A DNA stretch of 64,000 nt from Heterodera schachtii (Eukaryota; Nematoda; Chromadorea; Rhabditida; Heteroderidae): assembly GCA_023374025.1 (NCBI GenBank), contig SIJG01000001.1:4238616-4302615 (forward strand), given 5' to 3'. Made by a program: the position numbers and the translations under genes. Each line of letters opens with the position of its first letter. Positions within the stretch are counted from its first letter, which is position 1. The notes beneath the pieces are model-generated. The model did no database searches, was not told the DNA's origin, and worked only from the letters and a program-made list of their open reading frames with translations. This document shows positions 12,263 through 24,090 of the stretch, one piece after another.

Positions 12263-12442
12263 CAACAATCTTGGTATCGAAAGCTTTAATTTTTCTAAGC
12301 TATTGCTTGGCGATTAGTCAATTACCAAAAAGTTATAGTATGAAAATTACGAAAAAGTCGAAATTTTGAATTTTTTTTTTTCTTCAAAATTTTTAATGCT
12401 AATAAAGTTCTCGTGGAAAGCTTTCGATACCAAGATTGTTGT
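12263..12442. mobile_element. Hairpin MITE between genes A and B
   Basis: caacaatcttggtatcgaaagcttt on the left matches the complement of aaagctttcgataccaagattgttg on the right. Decayed relatives lie at the same place upstream of B (about 14385-14545), suggesting insertion before the array duplicated. Confidence 0.8.
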
Positions 12443-12759
12443 ATTTTACCGACAATAAAAAAAATTACAATCAAAAAAGTGAGGAGATTAGTGCCCTGGA
12501 TGAATGAATTGATGATGGCATGTCAAATTGTCCCATAATTTTGTATTTTTATGGATTACCTATTTTGTCCAAATTCTCTAAACTTGTTTCGCATTTTTTA
12601 CACATTCAATTTACATATTAAATATACCAATCTATCACATATTTGTTTTTCATAAAATACATTATTTGATCACTTAAATGTACATAATGACCGATCATTC
12701 TTAATAATTAATTCATTCTTCTGGCGATCATTGTTGTGTCATTGTTATTGTGTCCGTCA

Positions 12760-14207
12760 CTCATTGTCAGAAGACGTCCCGTTGCGCTGCTTTGTCACGC
12801 TTCTTCTGAAGACGTCCAGTCGCTATTTTGTTCCGCTTCTTCTTCTGAAGGACGTCACCGACAATCTAAATTTAAGCGAAATTTGAATAATTATTTAAAT
12901 CATAATAAATGCGCTTTTTGTTTTGCTCACCCAAGGCACCTAAAGCCAGGATAACGCCAAAAGGAGACAGTGTTCAAATTGTCGTCCAAATTTTCGCCTT
13001 CCAATGAATCGCCGCCGTCGTCTCCCCAATTGGGCACCGTTTCATTATCCATTTGTTGCCGGAAATTGTTTGATTTGCCAACATTAATCTCAGCTTTTCT
13101 TGCGTTCGTTCGTTCACCAATTCAAATGGTTCAATTGAAGCGTATGCCGTTTTGAAAAAAATTTTGTAGCTGACCGAAGTGGTGGCACGCAGAAATTTCT
13201 AAAACAAAATGGAAATGAAATAAAGGCAAATTAAAAGCAGTCGCTAAAAAAAAAATGCATTTTGACACACTTCTTTGAAATTGTTTTGCCATTCAATGTT
13301 TGGCGGATTGGCAAAATGGTCGAATCGCAATTCCTTTGGCTGCCCATCTTTTCTCGAAATGTGCAACCATTTTGACAATGCTTGACCAGCAGCAACAGAA
13401 GTCGTAATTGATCCACCAGAATTTGGAGTTGATCGATCAAATTTTGCTGTTGTTGGCCCCTCAAAATGATCGTCACCAATCGGTTCGGGAAACTGACGTC
13501 CGGAATTGATTGAATGAATGTTGATCTGATCATCCGTGAGAATTGTGGGCGAAACGAGACGAAGCAATGTGTCCAAAATATGGCCATGGAGAAACCAAAA
13601 ATGGCGAATGGTTGGTGCAAAAGTGGGCCAAATTTGACGCGCAAAATCATTCCAAATTGACTGGACATCATCAGTGTTGTATGAAACATGAGGAACCGAC
13701 AGACGCAAATTGGTGCCTTTGCTGAAAATGAGTTGATTGGCACGAAGAAATGCGATCACGGCATGGTCAATGTAACTGAAAAAGATAAAAGAATGAAAGC
13801 TTTTGTTTATTAAGTGCTTTTCAATCCTCAATTACTTAATTTGAAGGTCCCTAAAACAAATGTTGTTTGGCATCGGCGGCGAATGGGCGTCGGGCAATGG
13901 AAATGACACAGAATTGGCATCGATAAACATACGTAATTCTGGCGTAGCTGTGCCTGTGCCATTGTTCTTGGTAATTACGATTGATCTCCAAAGTGTCAAT
14001 TCCTTTTTGCCATCAAAATGCATGTTCACCAGCGCATTCGAAACGGGGCGAAAGCATTGCCAATTTGAGGCCGAGCTGAGGACGGTCAAAAAACGGAAGA
14101 ATGTCCATCCAAACGTCACTGCACAGCCAGCTGAAATTTGTGAAAAATGACTTAGGGATTAAATGAATTTTGATAATTGTTAAACTATTCGCTTACCGTC
14201 GGTTCAT
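12760..14207 (-). pseudogene. F-box-like family gene B (two frame breaks)
   Basis: Exons at 14207-14197, 14130-13836, 13775-13271, 13198-12931 and 12865 to about 12760, with the same signals as gene A (MNRR|GTAAGC, AA|GTAATT, GTGTGT, GTGAGC donors). Exon 2 has one extra base near 14037 (ttc-g-aat), after LSPRF and before NALVNMHFDGK. Exon 4 has lost one G in HW(G)A near 12998, so it stops soon after RCPIGET. Exon 3 is fully open and carries IDHAVIAFLRANQ, WNDFARQIWP and WLHISRKDGQPK. The acidic tail is short and interrupted. With two separate breaks I call it a pseudogene, though translation of a truncated form cannot be excluded. Confidence 0.75.
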
Positions 14208-14624
14208 TTTTGGGGCAATTAAAAAACGATTTGGCTTATTTCGAATAATGTCTCAAAGAGCAGAATAATTATGTTAGAAAAAACGTTTAATAATAATAAC
14301 AATAATGAGGGGAAAATCGAAAAGCAAAGCCTTTTATAGTTATGAAAATGTGTATTTTTGAAAAAATAAAGAAAGAAATTTTGTTTTTCTAAGCTATTGC
14401 TTGGCGATTTGTCAATCCCAAAACAAAAAAAGTTATAGCGAAAATTATGAAAAAGTCGAAATTTTTAAGTTTTTTATTCATAAATTCTCTATTTGCAACA
14501 AAATATTTATTGAAAAGCTTTCAAGACAAAGATTGTTGGATTTTGTTGACAATGAAAAAAACTTACAATCAAAAAAGTGAGGAGGTTAGTGCCATGGATG
14601 AATGAATGAATGGTTATGCCATGC

Positions 14625-15485
14625 CAAAATGGGCGGAGGAGGGCGAATTTGTAGCCAAAGCCAACAATTGAGGGGGCGTGCCAAATCGATGGATGGATAA
14701 CCCAGTTTTTGGGTTTGTAACAACGGGAGTCCCGGTCCCGGGGCCCCGTACGGGTCCATTTTCCAACTCCCGGTCCCGTTCCCGGCAATTTTGGTCGGAA
14801 AAAACGGGACTAAATATACACCCCTAAGAATGGCATATTCGTGGATTAAAATGCAAAAATTTATACAATTTTGAATTTTTTTTTCTAACACTGACAAATT
14901 TTTATGTAATAAAATAAATTTTGCTCATAATTTCCAATATATTTGTGGCCTAGTGGTAGTGCTTCAACACTAACATAATTATTTAATTTGTTCAATTCCG
15001 GTTGACGTTTTATTTTAATTTATTTTTATCTGATAATACAGGGCTTCTTTATGTTCTTATTTCTAGGAATGTTCTGATTTTGGGGCGTATTTTTATCCAA
15101 AAGAGGGAAATTTCTGAAAATATGGCTAATTTCTAACAAAATTCATTCCCCGTCGGTGCCTATCGGCACCGCCAGACCCCTCACCCTTAGTTGCCCAAAA
15201 TTAATTGAAAAAAGCGCTCCCGAAAAAAGTGCTTTAAAAATAGACAAAAAAGGTCGTTGCATTGCTTGGTCTATTCCCAAGCTAAAATATAAAATAATAA
15301 AAAATTTTCGAATTTTTAATCAAAATTTTGAAAAAGTCCCGGTCCCGGCGGGGCCCCGGGCCCCAAATTGGGACCGGGACCGGGGGTCCCGGAAAAACGG
15401 GAGTCCCGGTCCCGGGGGTCCCGTACGGGTCCATTTTCCAAGTCCCGGTCCCGGTCCCGGCCATTTCAAAATTCCGGGCTCTATT
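14625..15485. mobile_element. Composite insertion: GC-rich ends around a tRNA-like SINE
   Basis: Absent from the matching flank of A and B. Two direct GC-rich blocks (14721-14790 and 15395-15475: gggagtcccggtcccgggg, gtacgggtccattttcca, cccggtcccg) bracket about 600 bp that contain a tRNA-like head and the body 'aatacagggcttctttatgttc'. The right edge (aaaattccgggctcta) resembles the right ends at 17260 and 56025. The left terminal repeat was not found, so the element may be nested or truncated. Confidence 0.7.
14942..15012 (+). ncRNA. tRNA-derived SINE head (A and B boxes)
   Basis: tggcctagtggtag matches the RNA polymerase III A box, and gttcaattccg about 50 bases on matches the B box. The same head and the same downstream body occur at 44234-44310, and a body fragment (gcctatcggcgccg) occurs at about 30042. 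Expression is not shown. Confidence 0.65.
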
Positions 15486-15622
15486 AAATATATACCACCT
15501 ATACACATGTATTTGCAATTATTCTTCATAAAATACATTTGATCACTTAAATGTACATAATGATCGATCATTTTCTTAATTAGGTAATTCATTTCTTCTG
15601 GCGATAATGGTTATTGTGTCCG

Positions 15623-17307
15623 TCACTCATTATCAGAAGAGGCCTCGTTTTCGCTGCTTTGTCCCGCTTCTTCGTCTTCTGCTGGTGCTTGTGGCGGATA
15701 CAATAGCCTTAATTAAGCGAAATTTGAATTATTTACGTCATAAAAATTTGCGCTTTTTTGGTGTGCTCACCCAATGCAATTAGTGCCACCACGAAGCCAA
15801 AAGTTGACAGTGTTCAAAATGTGCCAATTTTCTTCCTCCCAATAAATTGCCGTCGTCATCTCCCCAATTGGGCATCGTCTCATTATCCATTCGTTTCCCC
15901 ATGGTGTGGCATTTGCCAACACCAATCTCAGCGTTTCATGCGTTCGTTCATTCACCAATTCAAATGGCTCAATTAAGGCGTCCACATACATTTTAAATTG
16001 GATTTTGTAGCTGACCGAAGTGGCGGTGGCACGCAGAAATTTCTAAACAAAAATATGTGGGTAATATTGCCGATTGTAGGACCACTTTTTTTTAAAAAAT
16101 GAATAATTTTGATTGCTTTAAATCACTTTTATGTAAAATAAAATTGCGAAATTCGAAAATTTTCGACTTTTTGTTCGAATCAATGGTTCGGGGGTTTGAA
16201 ATTGGTCAAAATTAAATGTAAAATTCGGTGTTGTGTTCAGCAACACACCTTTTTGAAATTGTTGATCCATTCAATGTTTGGTGGGCTCGAATAATTGTGG
16301 AAACGCAATTCCTTGGGCTGTCCATCGTTTCTCGAAATGTGCAACCATTTTGACAATGCTTGACCAGCAGCAAAAGAAGTTGCAATTGATCCATCATAAT
16401 TTGCAAGTTGATCCGTCAAAATGCTCGTCATCAATCGCTTCGGGAAACTGAGGCCCAGAATTGATTGAATGAATGTTGATCTGATCATCCGTGAGAATTG
16501 ACGGCGAAATGAGGAGCAATGTGTCCAAATGGTGGCCATCGAGAAACCAAAAATGGCGAATGGTTGGTGCAAAAATGGGCCAAATGTGGCGAACAAAAGC
16601 ATCCCAAATTGGCTGCGCATCAGCGCTTGTGCTATGTTTTGAAAGAATTGACAGACGAAAATTGGTGCCTTTGTTGAAAATTTGTTGATTGGCACGAAGA
16701 AATGCGATCACGGCATGGTCAATGTAACTGAAAAAGAATAGGGTTTTTAATTGGGTAATTAGTGCTTTTCATTTTTCGGCAATTACTTAATTCGAAGGTC
16801 CCTAAAACGGATGTTGTTTGGCATTGGCGGCGAATGGACGTCGGGCAACTCAAATGGCACAGATTTGACATCGTCTTCGACCAGCACAGCTAAGTGTGGC
16901 GTCGCTGTGCCACCGTCGTTGCGAATAGCGATTGGTTTCCACAGTGTTCAATTCAGTGCCATCAAAATGCGTGTCCACCAGCGCATTGAAACGGGGCGAA
17001 AGCACTGCCAATTTGAGGCCGAGTTGAGGACGGATCAAACAACGGCAGAACTGTCCAATCCAAACGTCGTTACACAGCCAGCTGAAATTTGTGAAAAAAT
17101 GAGGTCTTAGGGATTAAATGAATTTTGATTAGAGTGTCACGGGATCGGGACCAAAACACGTACAACTGAGTACCGAAGTCCCGGTTTTGACCAGTTTTGA
17201 CCGGGAAATTCCCGGGGTTTTTCCCGGTTTTGCCAAAATTCCCGGTCCCGTGACACTCTAATTTTGATAATTTTGATAATTGTTAAATTCTCTTACCGTC
17301 GGTTCAT
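15623..17307 (-). pseudogene. F-box-like family gene C (degenerate)
   Basis: Exons at 17307-17297, 17081-16787, 16727-16249, 16042-15772 and 15707-15623. Exon 2 has three scattered single-base gains relative to A between C-N-D-V-W and RPQLGLKLAVLSPRF; these cancel. A fourth gain near 16948 (ttg-a-acac) does not. Exon 3 has a 23-base deletion near 16405, between the HFDG motif and NYDGSI. Exons 4 and 5 are open and end in the acidic EDEEAGQSSENEASSDNE tail. Intron 1 holds a MITE with an 8-bp target duplication. Of the three tandem copies this is the most damaged. Confidence 0.75.
17130..17260. mobile_element. 131-bp MITE with 8-bp target duplication
   Basis: It begins tagagtgtcacgggatcggg and ends cccggtcccgtgacactcta, inverted repeats rich in 'cccggttttgacc' words. 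It is flanked by attttgat at 17122-17129 and 17261-17268. Genes A and B have the uninterrupted site (gaattttgataattg). An 8-bp duplication and a TAG-type end fit hAT-like elements; the superfamily is inference. A relative lies at about 55890-56025. Confidence 0.92.
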
Positions 17308-17599
17308 TTTGGGGGCAATTAAAAAACGATTTGGCTTATTTCGAATGATGTCTCAAAGAGCAGAATAATTACGTTAGAATGACGTTTTTTTAATAATAAT
17401 AATAATGAGAGAAAATCGAAAAGCAACGCCTTTTATAGTGTCATGAAAATGTGTAATTGAAAAAATAGAGAAAGAAATTTCTTAAAAACTCTTCTTGCGT
17501 ACAGCATATAAATAAGAGAGTGCAGAGAAAAAAACATCTCTCATTTGGCGTACTATTTCTTTGTCTTTTCTGTGAATAGAGAAAAAACTGATAATTACC

Positions 17600-20300
17600 A
17601 AAAAAGTTAGACAGTATGAAAATTATGAAAAAGTCAAAATTTTGAATTTTTTTTTCTTCATAAATTTTCTATTTGCTAGCAAATTTTGTGCTTTTATAAA
17701 GCGAGCATGTGCGGGCTTTAGAATGATACAAAGATTGTTTTTGATTTGGTTGAAAATTAAAAAAAAATTATAATTAAAAAATCGTCGGTAAAATTTCATT
17801 TGAAACAGTTTTATTTCTTCAAATCTTTTAAATTTCTGCTTTAATTCGGTTTTTTTTGTTCAAACACGTTTTTGAAAGATGAGATAAATTTGATGAAATT
17901 TTTAAGATTTTTGCTCAACGATATCAAATTCATTCAATTTTACCGGATTTGCGGGATTAACCTCCCTCGTTTTTGGAAATTACAAGATTTGCTGGATTAA
18001 TTCCGCGGGGTACCGTTTCGGAAAAAATTGTTGAAATTCTAATTCCCGAAAAATTGAAAAATTCCAATTTCAAATTCTTCATATGGTATATAATATCCTA
18101 TGTGAAAACTTTCCACCCAAGGACGCACAACCAATTCTCCAACCTAATTTACAAATTTGTATATTTAAAAAAATCTCGATTATCTCTGCGAAAATAATCC
18201 TACCCTTTTATGGGCTGGACAAATGAGTTTCGGAGTTTTACCAAATTTAGCATCGTTTTGACCCGAATTTTGTACGTGCCCAAAACACTTGCGCACTTTT
18301 CCAGGTTCAGAGCACAAACAATGGGAGAAAAGCGAAGTGAGTGGGGGGGGGGGGGGGAAGAAGCAAAACAATCCGAGGAGGAGGAGGTTCATCAACGAAA
18401 CATTTCACCAAAAACCACGGACTGTTTAATCTCTTCAAACTTTAAATTAAAAAAAAATTTCTAAAAACATAATTTTACAAATTTCTAAATTTACTTTTTA
18501 AATTTCACGCTAATTAGGTTCGTTTTCTGAAAGAAAAATGAACAAACAAATGTAGTCAATCCCCTAATTATCGTAATTAGGCCTCTGAAAATTAAAAATA
18601 AATTATTATTTTATAAATTTCCAATTTTAGCAATATTAAATTAATAAATTGCAAATTAGCATTATTAAAATCAAATTGAATTTCACGTTAATTAGGCGTT
18701 TGAAATAACTTAATTTTTTTGATTGGAATGACGGTTTTAAACAAGAAGTTCCAAAGAGAAGCTCTAATTGCCACCTTCTTATTAAAAAAAAACAATTCTG
18801 TTAATCAATTTTAACAAAATTTAATCATAATTAATTCAATAAACAATTAGCAAATGAGTCATTAACTAATTAATCAAATAATTTTTTCCCTTTTCGCGCC
18901 TTCTCATTACACACACAGATTTTATCTGCTGTGCGCCTTTTGTTAATGAGATGACTAAAAAAAATGTAACCAGAGGCACATGTTTATCTTTCAAAGATAT
19001 ATAATTAACCACCCAAAACTCATAAATAATAATGAAAACCAAAATTTTAATATTTTGACAAAAATAAAAACATTTTTTAATTCCAAATGATTATTCTTGA
19101 ATATATAAAAATATTTTAGAAAATTATCTGCTGGTCAGTTAAATGGCAAGAAAACAGATTAAATTAAATTATTCAAAAAGTAAATTTTCTATAAAAATTT
19201 TTATTTTTTAAAATTATTTAAAAATATTTCTATTAAAAATTCGTGAAAATTTTTAGTTTTAATTTATTTAAAAATTATTTAATTATAAAAACACAATTCA
19301 TTCTATTCCTCATTTCTTTTAACAAATAAATGTCCACGCCCGCTTTATGTCTGGTTGTTGTTCAATAAGTTCACCACACATTTTCCATTCATTCCAAATA
19401 ACCCAATTTATCGGCGCCAAAACAAAATGACCATTTTTATTGCCCGGGGCACTGGTGTCACAAAAGTCAATTAACACCCCATAATTAATAAACAATCAAT
19501 CATCCTTCTCTCGTCAATTCATGCAACAATAACAACACAAATACGCCACCACCGGCGCTTTTTGCCGCCCAATTTGATTAGTTTTGTCTCTGCTGTTGTT
19601 ATTTGCTCTGATCGGATCACGCCCTGATTGATTTTGGGTCCCCGGGGGCATTTAATATATATTTTTTCCTCATTTTATCTCCACAAATGGCTTAATCTCT
19701 CCCCCACCCAACCAGCCAACGGCTTAATCATCGGCTTTTCCATTCCATTACACACATGGTACTAATTAGTCTACCGGCTGCTGTTGCTGCCAGCCGCGCA
19801 CCAAATATTATTGCTGCAAGCCGAGCCGTTAATGGGAAAAGCTTTGGGGACCCCCGCCGAGGGGAGGGATAAGCGCCCTCATTTATCATGTTAGCCATGT
19901 TTAAGCCCTTTGTTTATCCCCATTTTGGGGATAGGGCCCCCAACAGTCGACGAAAAAACACCCGCCCGGAAATATAGGGCTTTCTTTACCTGCAAAATTT
20001 ATGTTAAGCAAAATTATGGTGAATTTTTTTCAATTTTTTAGCCAAGGCATCTTGTTGAAAAAAGTGATTTAATAAAAAAAAACAGAAAATAAATTCGGTT
20101 CAAATAATTTTTAATTTTTTTATTCGATTATTTATTTTTAAATTTTTCGATTTAATCTTATTTTATTTATTTTTTTAATTCTTAACTTATTTTGATTGAG
20201 TTTCATTTGACTTTCAAACAAATTTAACAATTTTGGTATATTTTAGCTCAACGCTTAATTATGTCCAATTAATTTTCTTTAATGAATTTTCCTTTTTAAT
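17600..20300. other. Intergenic; GC-richer block 19330-19990
   Basis: 17600-19320 is AT-rich with no supported frame; it has a G-run near 18340. 19330-19990 is clearly richer in GC, with accggctgctgttgctgccagc, ccccgccgaggggaggg and several ccggcg words. It sits 330-1000 bases upstream of the secreted-protein gene at 20324, so it may be that gene's control region. Confidence 0.35.
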
Positions 20301-20323
20301 TCAGCTTTATCATTAAAATTAAA

Positions 20324-20685
20324 ATGCAATTTTTCTTCACAAAAATCACCATTTTTATTTTTGTTGGCATTGCGTTTTGTGCCAAAGATTCTAAAAAAGC
20401 AGGCGAATTGGCTGTTGCTGTGTTCAAATTCATCTACAACAATGAAAAATTATGTGAGAAAATAGAATAATTAATTTTTTAATTTAATTTTTTTGACTAA
20501 AAATAATTAATTTTATTTTTTTTCTCGCTTTAGGCGGTGATATTTTTGGCAATTCCTCGTGGCTTCCGGCACGGCACAACTGTGAGCTCAGATGCCGCAT
20601 GGACACCGAAATTTGCCAAATGTCCGGCGAGGCGATGCCAATACGACGCCAACGATGCCATGAATGTGAGCAACGGGGAAAATAG
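20324..20685 (+). CDS. Small secreted cysteine-rich protein
   Basis: Exons 20324-20453 and 20534-20685 give 93 residues. An acceptor-like tttttaattcag 20-some bases before the ATG suggests trans-splicing. Residues 1-20 form a signal peptide (MQFFFTKITIFIFVGIAFCA). The mature part of about 73 residues has six cysteines (LCGD, NCELRC, EICQ, RCHEC), consistent with three disulfides. I recognise no family. Size, secretion signal and cysteine content fit a secreted effector or antimicrobial-type peptide, but that is inference. A GTGAGC at 20666 could act as another donor, so the last codons are less certain. Confidence 0.7.
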
Positions 20686-21168
20686 TCAGATCAGTTCTGT
20701 TTTCAAGGACATCTCACTCTTGAAAATTGGAGCATTTTTTATTTGAAACCGGACAAATAATCCGATCGATCGACAGCGATAAATATCGAAAAATATCGAT
20801 ATAAAAAAAGCCGAAAAAAATAATCCGATAATTTAAAAACGCTAAATTTTAAAAATACATATTTTTACTCAAACTTTTTTAAATGGAATTTTTTAAGTTT
20901 CCAATAATTGGAATTCAATTAAAAATTCAATATTTTATGATTAATCAAAAATAGAAATATTCGTAAAATTGATCAAAAAAGTCGGTCGTGTTTGTCTCTA
21001 AATTTTATTTCAAAAATGCCAAATCCAAAATCCCTATTTTCATTCTCATAAATTGACCATGGGATTTTACTGCGAGAATTGGGGAAAATCTGAAATTTGG
21101 TGGGCCCTATCATAAACAGACATTTTCTTTTCAAAAGAGCCATGATTTATCAATTTTAATTTTCATAA

Positions 21169-23826
21169 ATGGATTTTCTTTTTCGCTTTTTGAAGTGCCC
21201 GCGGAAGTGCCGTCGCCACCTGAAAAAATTGTTGGGCGGTGCCGAGCTGTACACAAAGCCGAACAAACGGCTAAATCCGGCACTCGCGAAACAGAGGAAA
21301 AGCAGTGGGGCAACGACCAACACCAAAAATGCACTGAAAGCACACGTCAAACCGGTGCCATGAATAATTTGTGGCATTCATTAATTAGAGGACAGTGACC
21401 AATTATCGAAAAAGGGCTATACAAATTTTCGAATTTTTGATCATTAACGGAATGAAAACCCTGATCAGGGTAAAAGCAGTTGATAATATTCAGATTTCGA
21501 TCAATCCTTGAAGAGTCTCTTTGGGGTCATGATTAATTCAAAAAAGGCAATTTAGTGCCAAATTGTTTCGAAAAAGCAATAAATATAATTGATTAAATCA
21601 CTCTATAAATATAGCATCCTGATCAAATTCTTCATTTGATCAGTCCAGCAAGGGATAGGAAAACAATTGTAAATTCTAGTTTTTTCATAATTTTTTGAAA
21701 CTCAATGAAATTTCTTGAAATTTTAAACATAAACAAAGAATTCTTGGGGCTAGCTTAAAATTTCTAAGCGACTATAAAAAACCGAGAAATTGACCTGAGG
21801 TTCAAGACCGAAAGTACCCCTCCCAATTCTCACTCAAAAAAAAACTCCGAGAAATTTTTGATTCAAGAATTAAGACCGAGAATTTGGTAGAAATTGACCA
21901 TTTTTTTTTGTTCAGCTGCCGACCGCAACAAATCCATCTCGTCAAATTCGCCCGAAAACATCGCCTGCTGCCCGTAAACCACCGATAGCCGAATTGGCAC
22001 CCCTCGTGAAGGATCTCAACGAAATCTTGATCCATCCCGCACAATTTCATACAACAACATCAGGTGAATAGTCAGTCGAGAGTTCGAGACTTACCGAGAT
22101 TTGCTAGTCGAGACTGAAAAAATTGACTGGGAATTGGAGATCAGCAGAGATTGTCCGGACTTAAGAACGACAAGTGCACCCGAGAATTCAAAAATCCCGA
22201 ATAATTTTTGGGCTCGGAAACCAAAAATCGAAATTTCTCGATCGAAAATTAAAAACCGGAAAACCCTTGACTCTCGAATATTGGTACTGTAATTAGGCTT
22301 TAATTGGCCAAAGTCATGGCCCGTTTTGGATTGGTAATTGGCTCCAAAATTCGATTTCTTCAAGCATTGCCCATCCAAACAAGGCGAAATGTAACAAGAA
22401 AGTCGCTAGTCAAACCATTGCCAACTCTAACAATTTCTGGGCAGGTAAAATTTATCGAAATTTCAAAAATTCAAAAATAAAAATTCAACCCCAAGCCCCC
22501 GTCGACGTCAATGCCGAGGCCAAGGCATGTGCCGAGCCCAGTGGATGACAGCCTGCCGAGAATGTTTGAACAGTTGTACATCGAAAGTGGCAGCACAACA
22601 GTGAAAGTCGGTGGCAGAAGTAGTGAAGAAGTCAGTATGTACATAATGACAATTCAAAAAAAATTTAAATTTTATATTTAAAACATTTACAAGTGGATTT
22701 AGCTACAGTAATCCAATAAAATATTCGTATAATTTTTTGAGTCTTTTGGTAAATGCTTTAAAAACCAAACTTTATTAAATATTTGAAATGGTTCAAAAAA
22801 TGTTGAATTTTTTTGCATTTCTAATACAGAAGGTAATTTTACAGTATGCCATTTAAAAACATACAAACCACTGATGTATGTATTTCCATTGAAGAATTTT
22901 TGGAAGACCATCTTAAAAAAATTTTCATAAAAATTTTATAAAGCTAATTACGAATTAAAAAAAAATTATAGACAAACAATCCAACTACAGTAGCAACAAT
23001 AACAAAAATGGCACATACAGGCAGTACAGTAGCAGAAACAACAGCAACGGTCGGGCAACAAAAAATATATTTATTAAAAAATTGAAATTTTCCAGAATTT
23101 TACAACCCTTTTCACCACAACCTCACCAATAACAACGACAGAAACAACAGCTACAACAACAACCACTACAGTAAGCAAGCAGGAATGGCAAAGTGCCGAA
23201 ATGGCGGACCAACCGTTTGCCGGAAACCCATTTGTGGCGGTTGCAGCAAATTTGTCAACAGAGACAAAAAATGTGACCACTAACAGCAGCAGCAGCTCGA
23301 TTAACAACAAGGGTAATTAAAATTATTTAACGAAAGATTAATTAAAATAAACTAACTAAAAAGTGTAATTAAAATAATTAACAGAAAGGGTAATTAAAAA
23401 AATATTAACCGAAAGGGTAATTAAAATTAATGGACAGAAGGAGAATTAAAATTATTAATTAAGGAAAGGCGACAGTAAGGGTAATTAAAATTAATTAAGA
23501 AAAGGATAATTAAAAATAGTGATATTAAAACAAATTACAGAAAAGGGAAATTTAAAAAACCATTTACAGAAAGGAGTAATTAAAAAACCAATTAACGGAA
23601 AAGGGTAATTAAAATATTAGCAGAAAGGGTAATTTAAAAAATGAAAACCCTATTTTTAGATTCGCCAATTCAGGGAACACTTTTGAGTCCCACCTACAAA
23701 AATGAAGTTTTCGGGCCTCCACTGAGCCAAATTGCCATTGATAGACAAACCAAACAACGACAACGGCACAACCAATTAAGAGATGACGAACTCACCGATG
23801 AAGGCACTTCATCGGCAACCTGCTGA
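21169..23826 (+). CDS. Thr/Ser-rich orphan protein
   Basis: Seven exons keep phase throughout: 21169-21354, 21916-22063, 22314-22444, 22496-22630, 22972-23049, 23096-23312 and 23660-23826, giving 353 residues. The N-terminus is basic (FRFLKCPRKCRRHLKK); then a Pro-rich section (SRQIRPKTSPAARKPP), VKDLNEILIHPAQF, LPRMFEQLYIESGSTTVKV, and a Thr/Asn-rich stretch (TTTETTATTTTTT) likely to be disordered. It ends SPTYKNEVFGPPLSQIAID and an Arg/Gln-rich tail. Exon 5 and its weak donors (GTCAGT, GTCGGG) are the least certain; a strong GTATGT donor at 22635 gives another frame. No signal peptide and no family recognised. Confidence 0.55.
22060..22310. repeat. Intronic element with 'cgag/gaaat' words
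   Basis: The intron between exons 2 and 3 starts with tcgagagttcgagac and ends with cttgactctcgaat, a weak inverted pair. The interior repeats cgag and cccga words. It looks like a decayed relative of the TIR elements with low-complexity ends seen elsewhere. Confidence 0.35.
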
Positions 23827-24090
23827 ATTGTAAAATAATTTTACAATTGATTTAAAAAATTGATATTTTTAAGGGGTTCAAATCCAAAAATTTACAGTTT
23901 TAATACAAATTCACCATTTTTAGGCTTTTAAATCCGTATTTTATGTCCATATTTGGAATTTTTAGATTCAAAACAAATATAATTTGAAAATTAATGACGC
24001 CAAATCTGAACAGAAAATAGCGATCAATTGACGAAGATTATTGGATTTCAGGATTTTCAAAAAAAAAAAGTTCGGAATTTTATTTTACAG

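Noticed and set aside
18210..18464. 84-codon frame through the G-run near 18340
   Set aside because: Created by a homopolymer G tract; no splice context and atypical composition.
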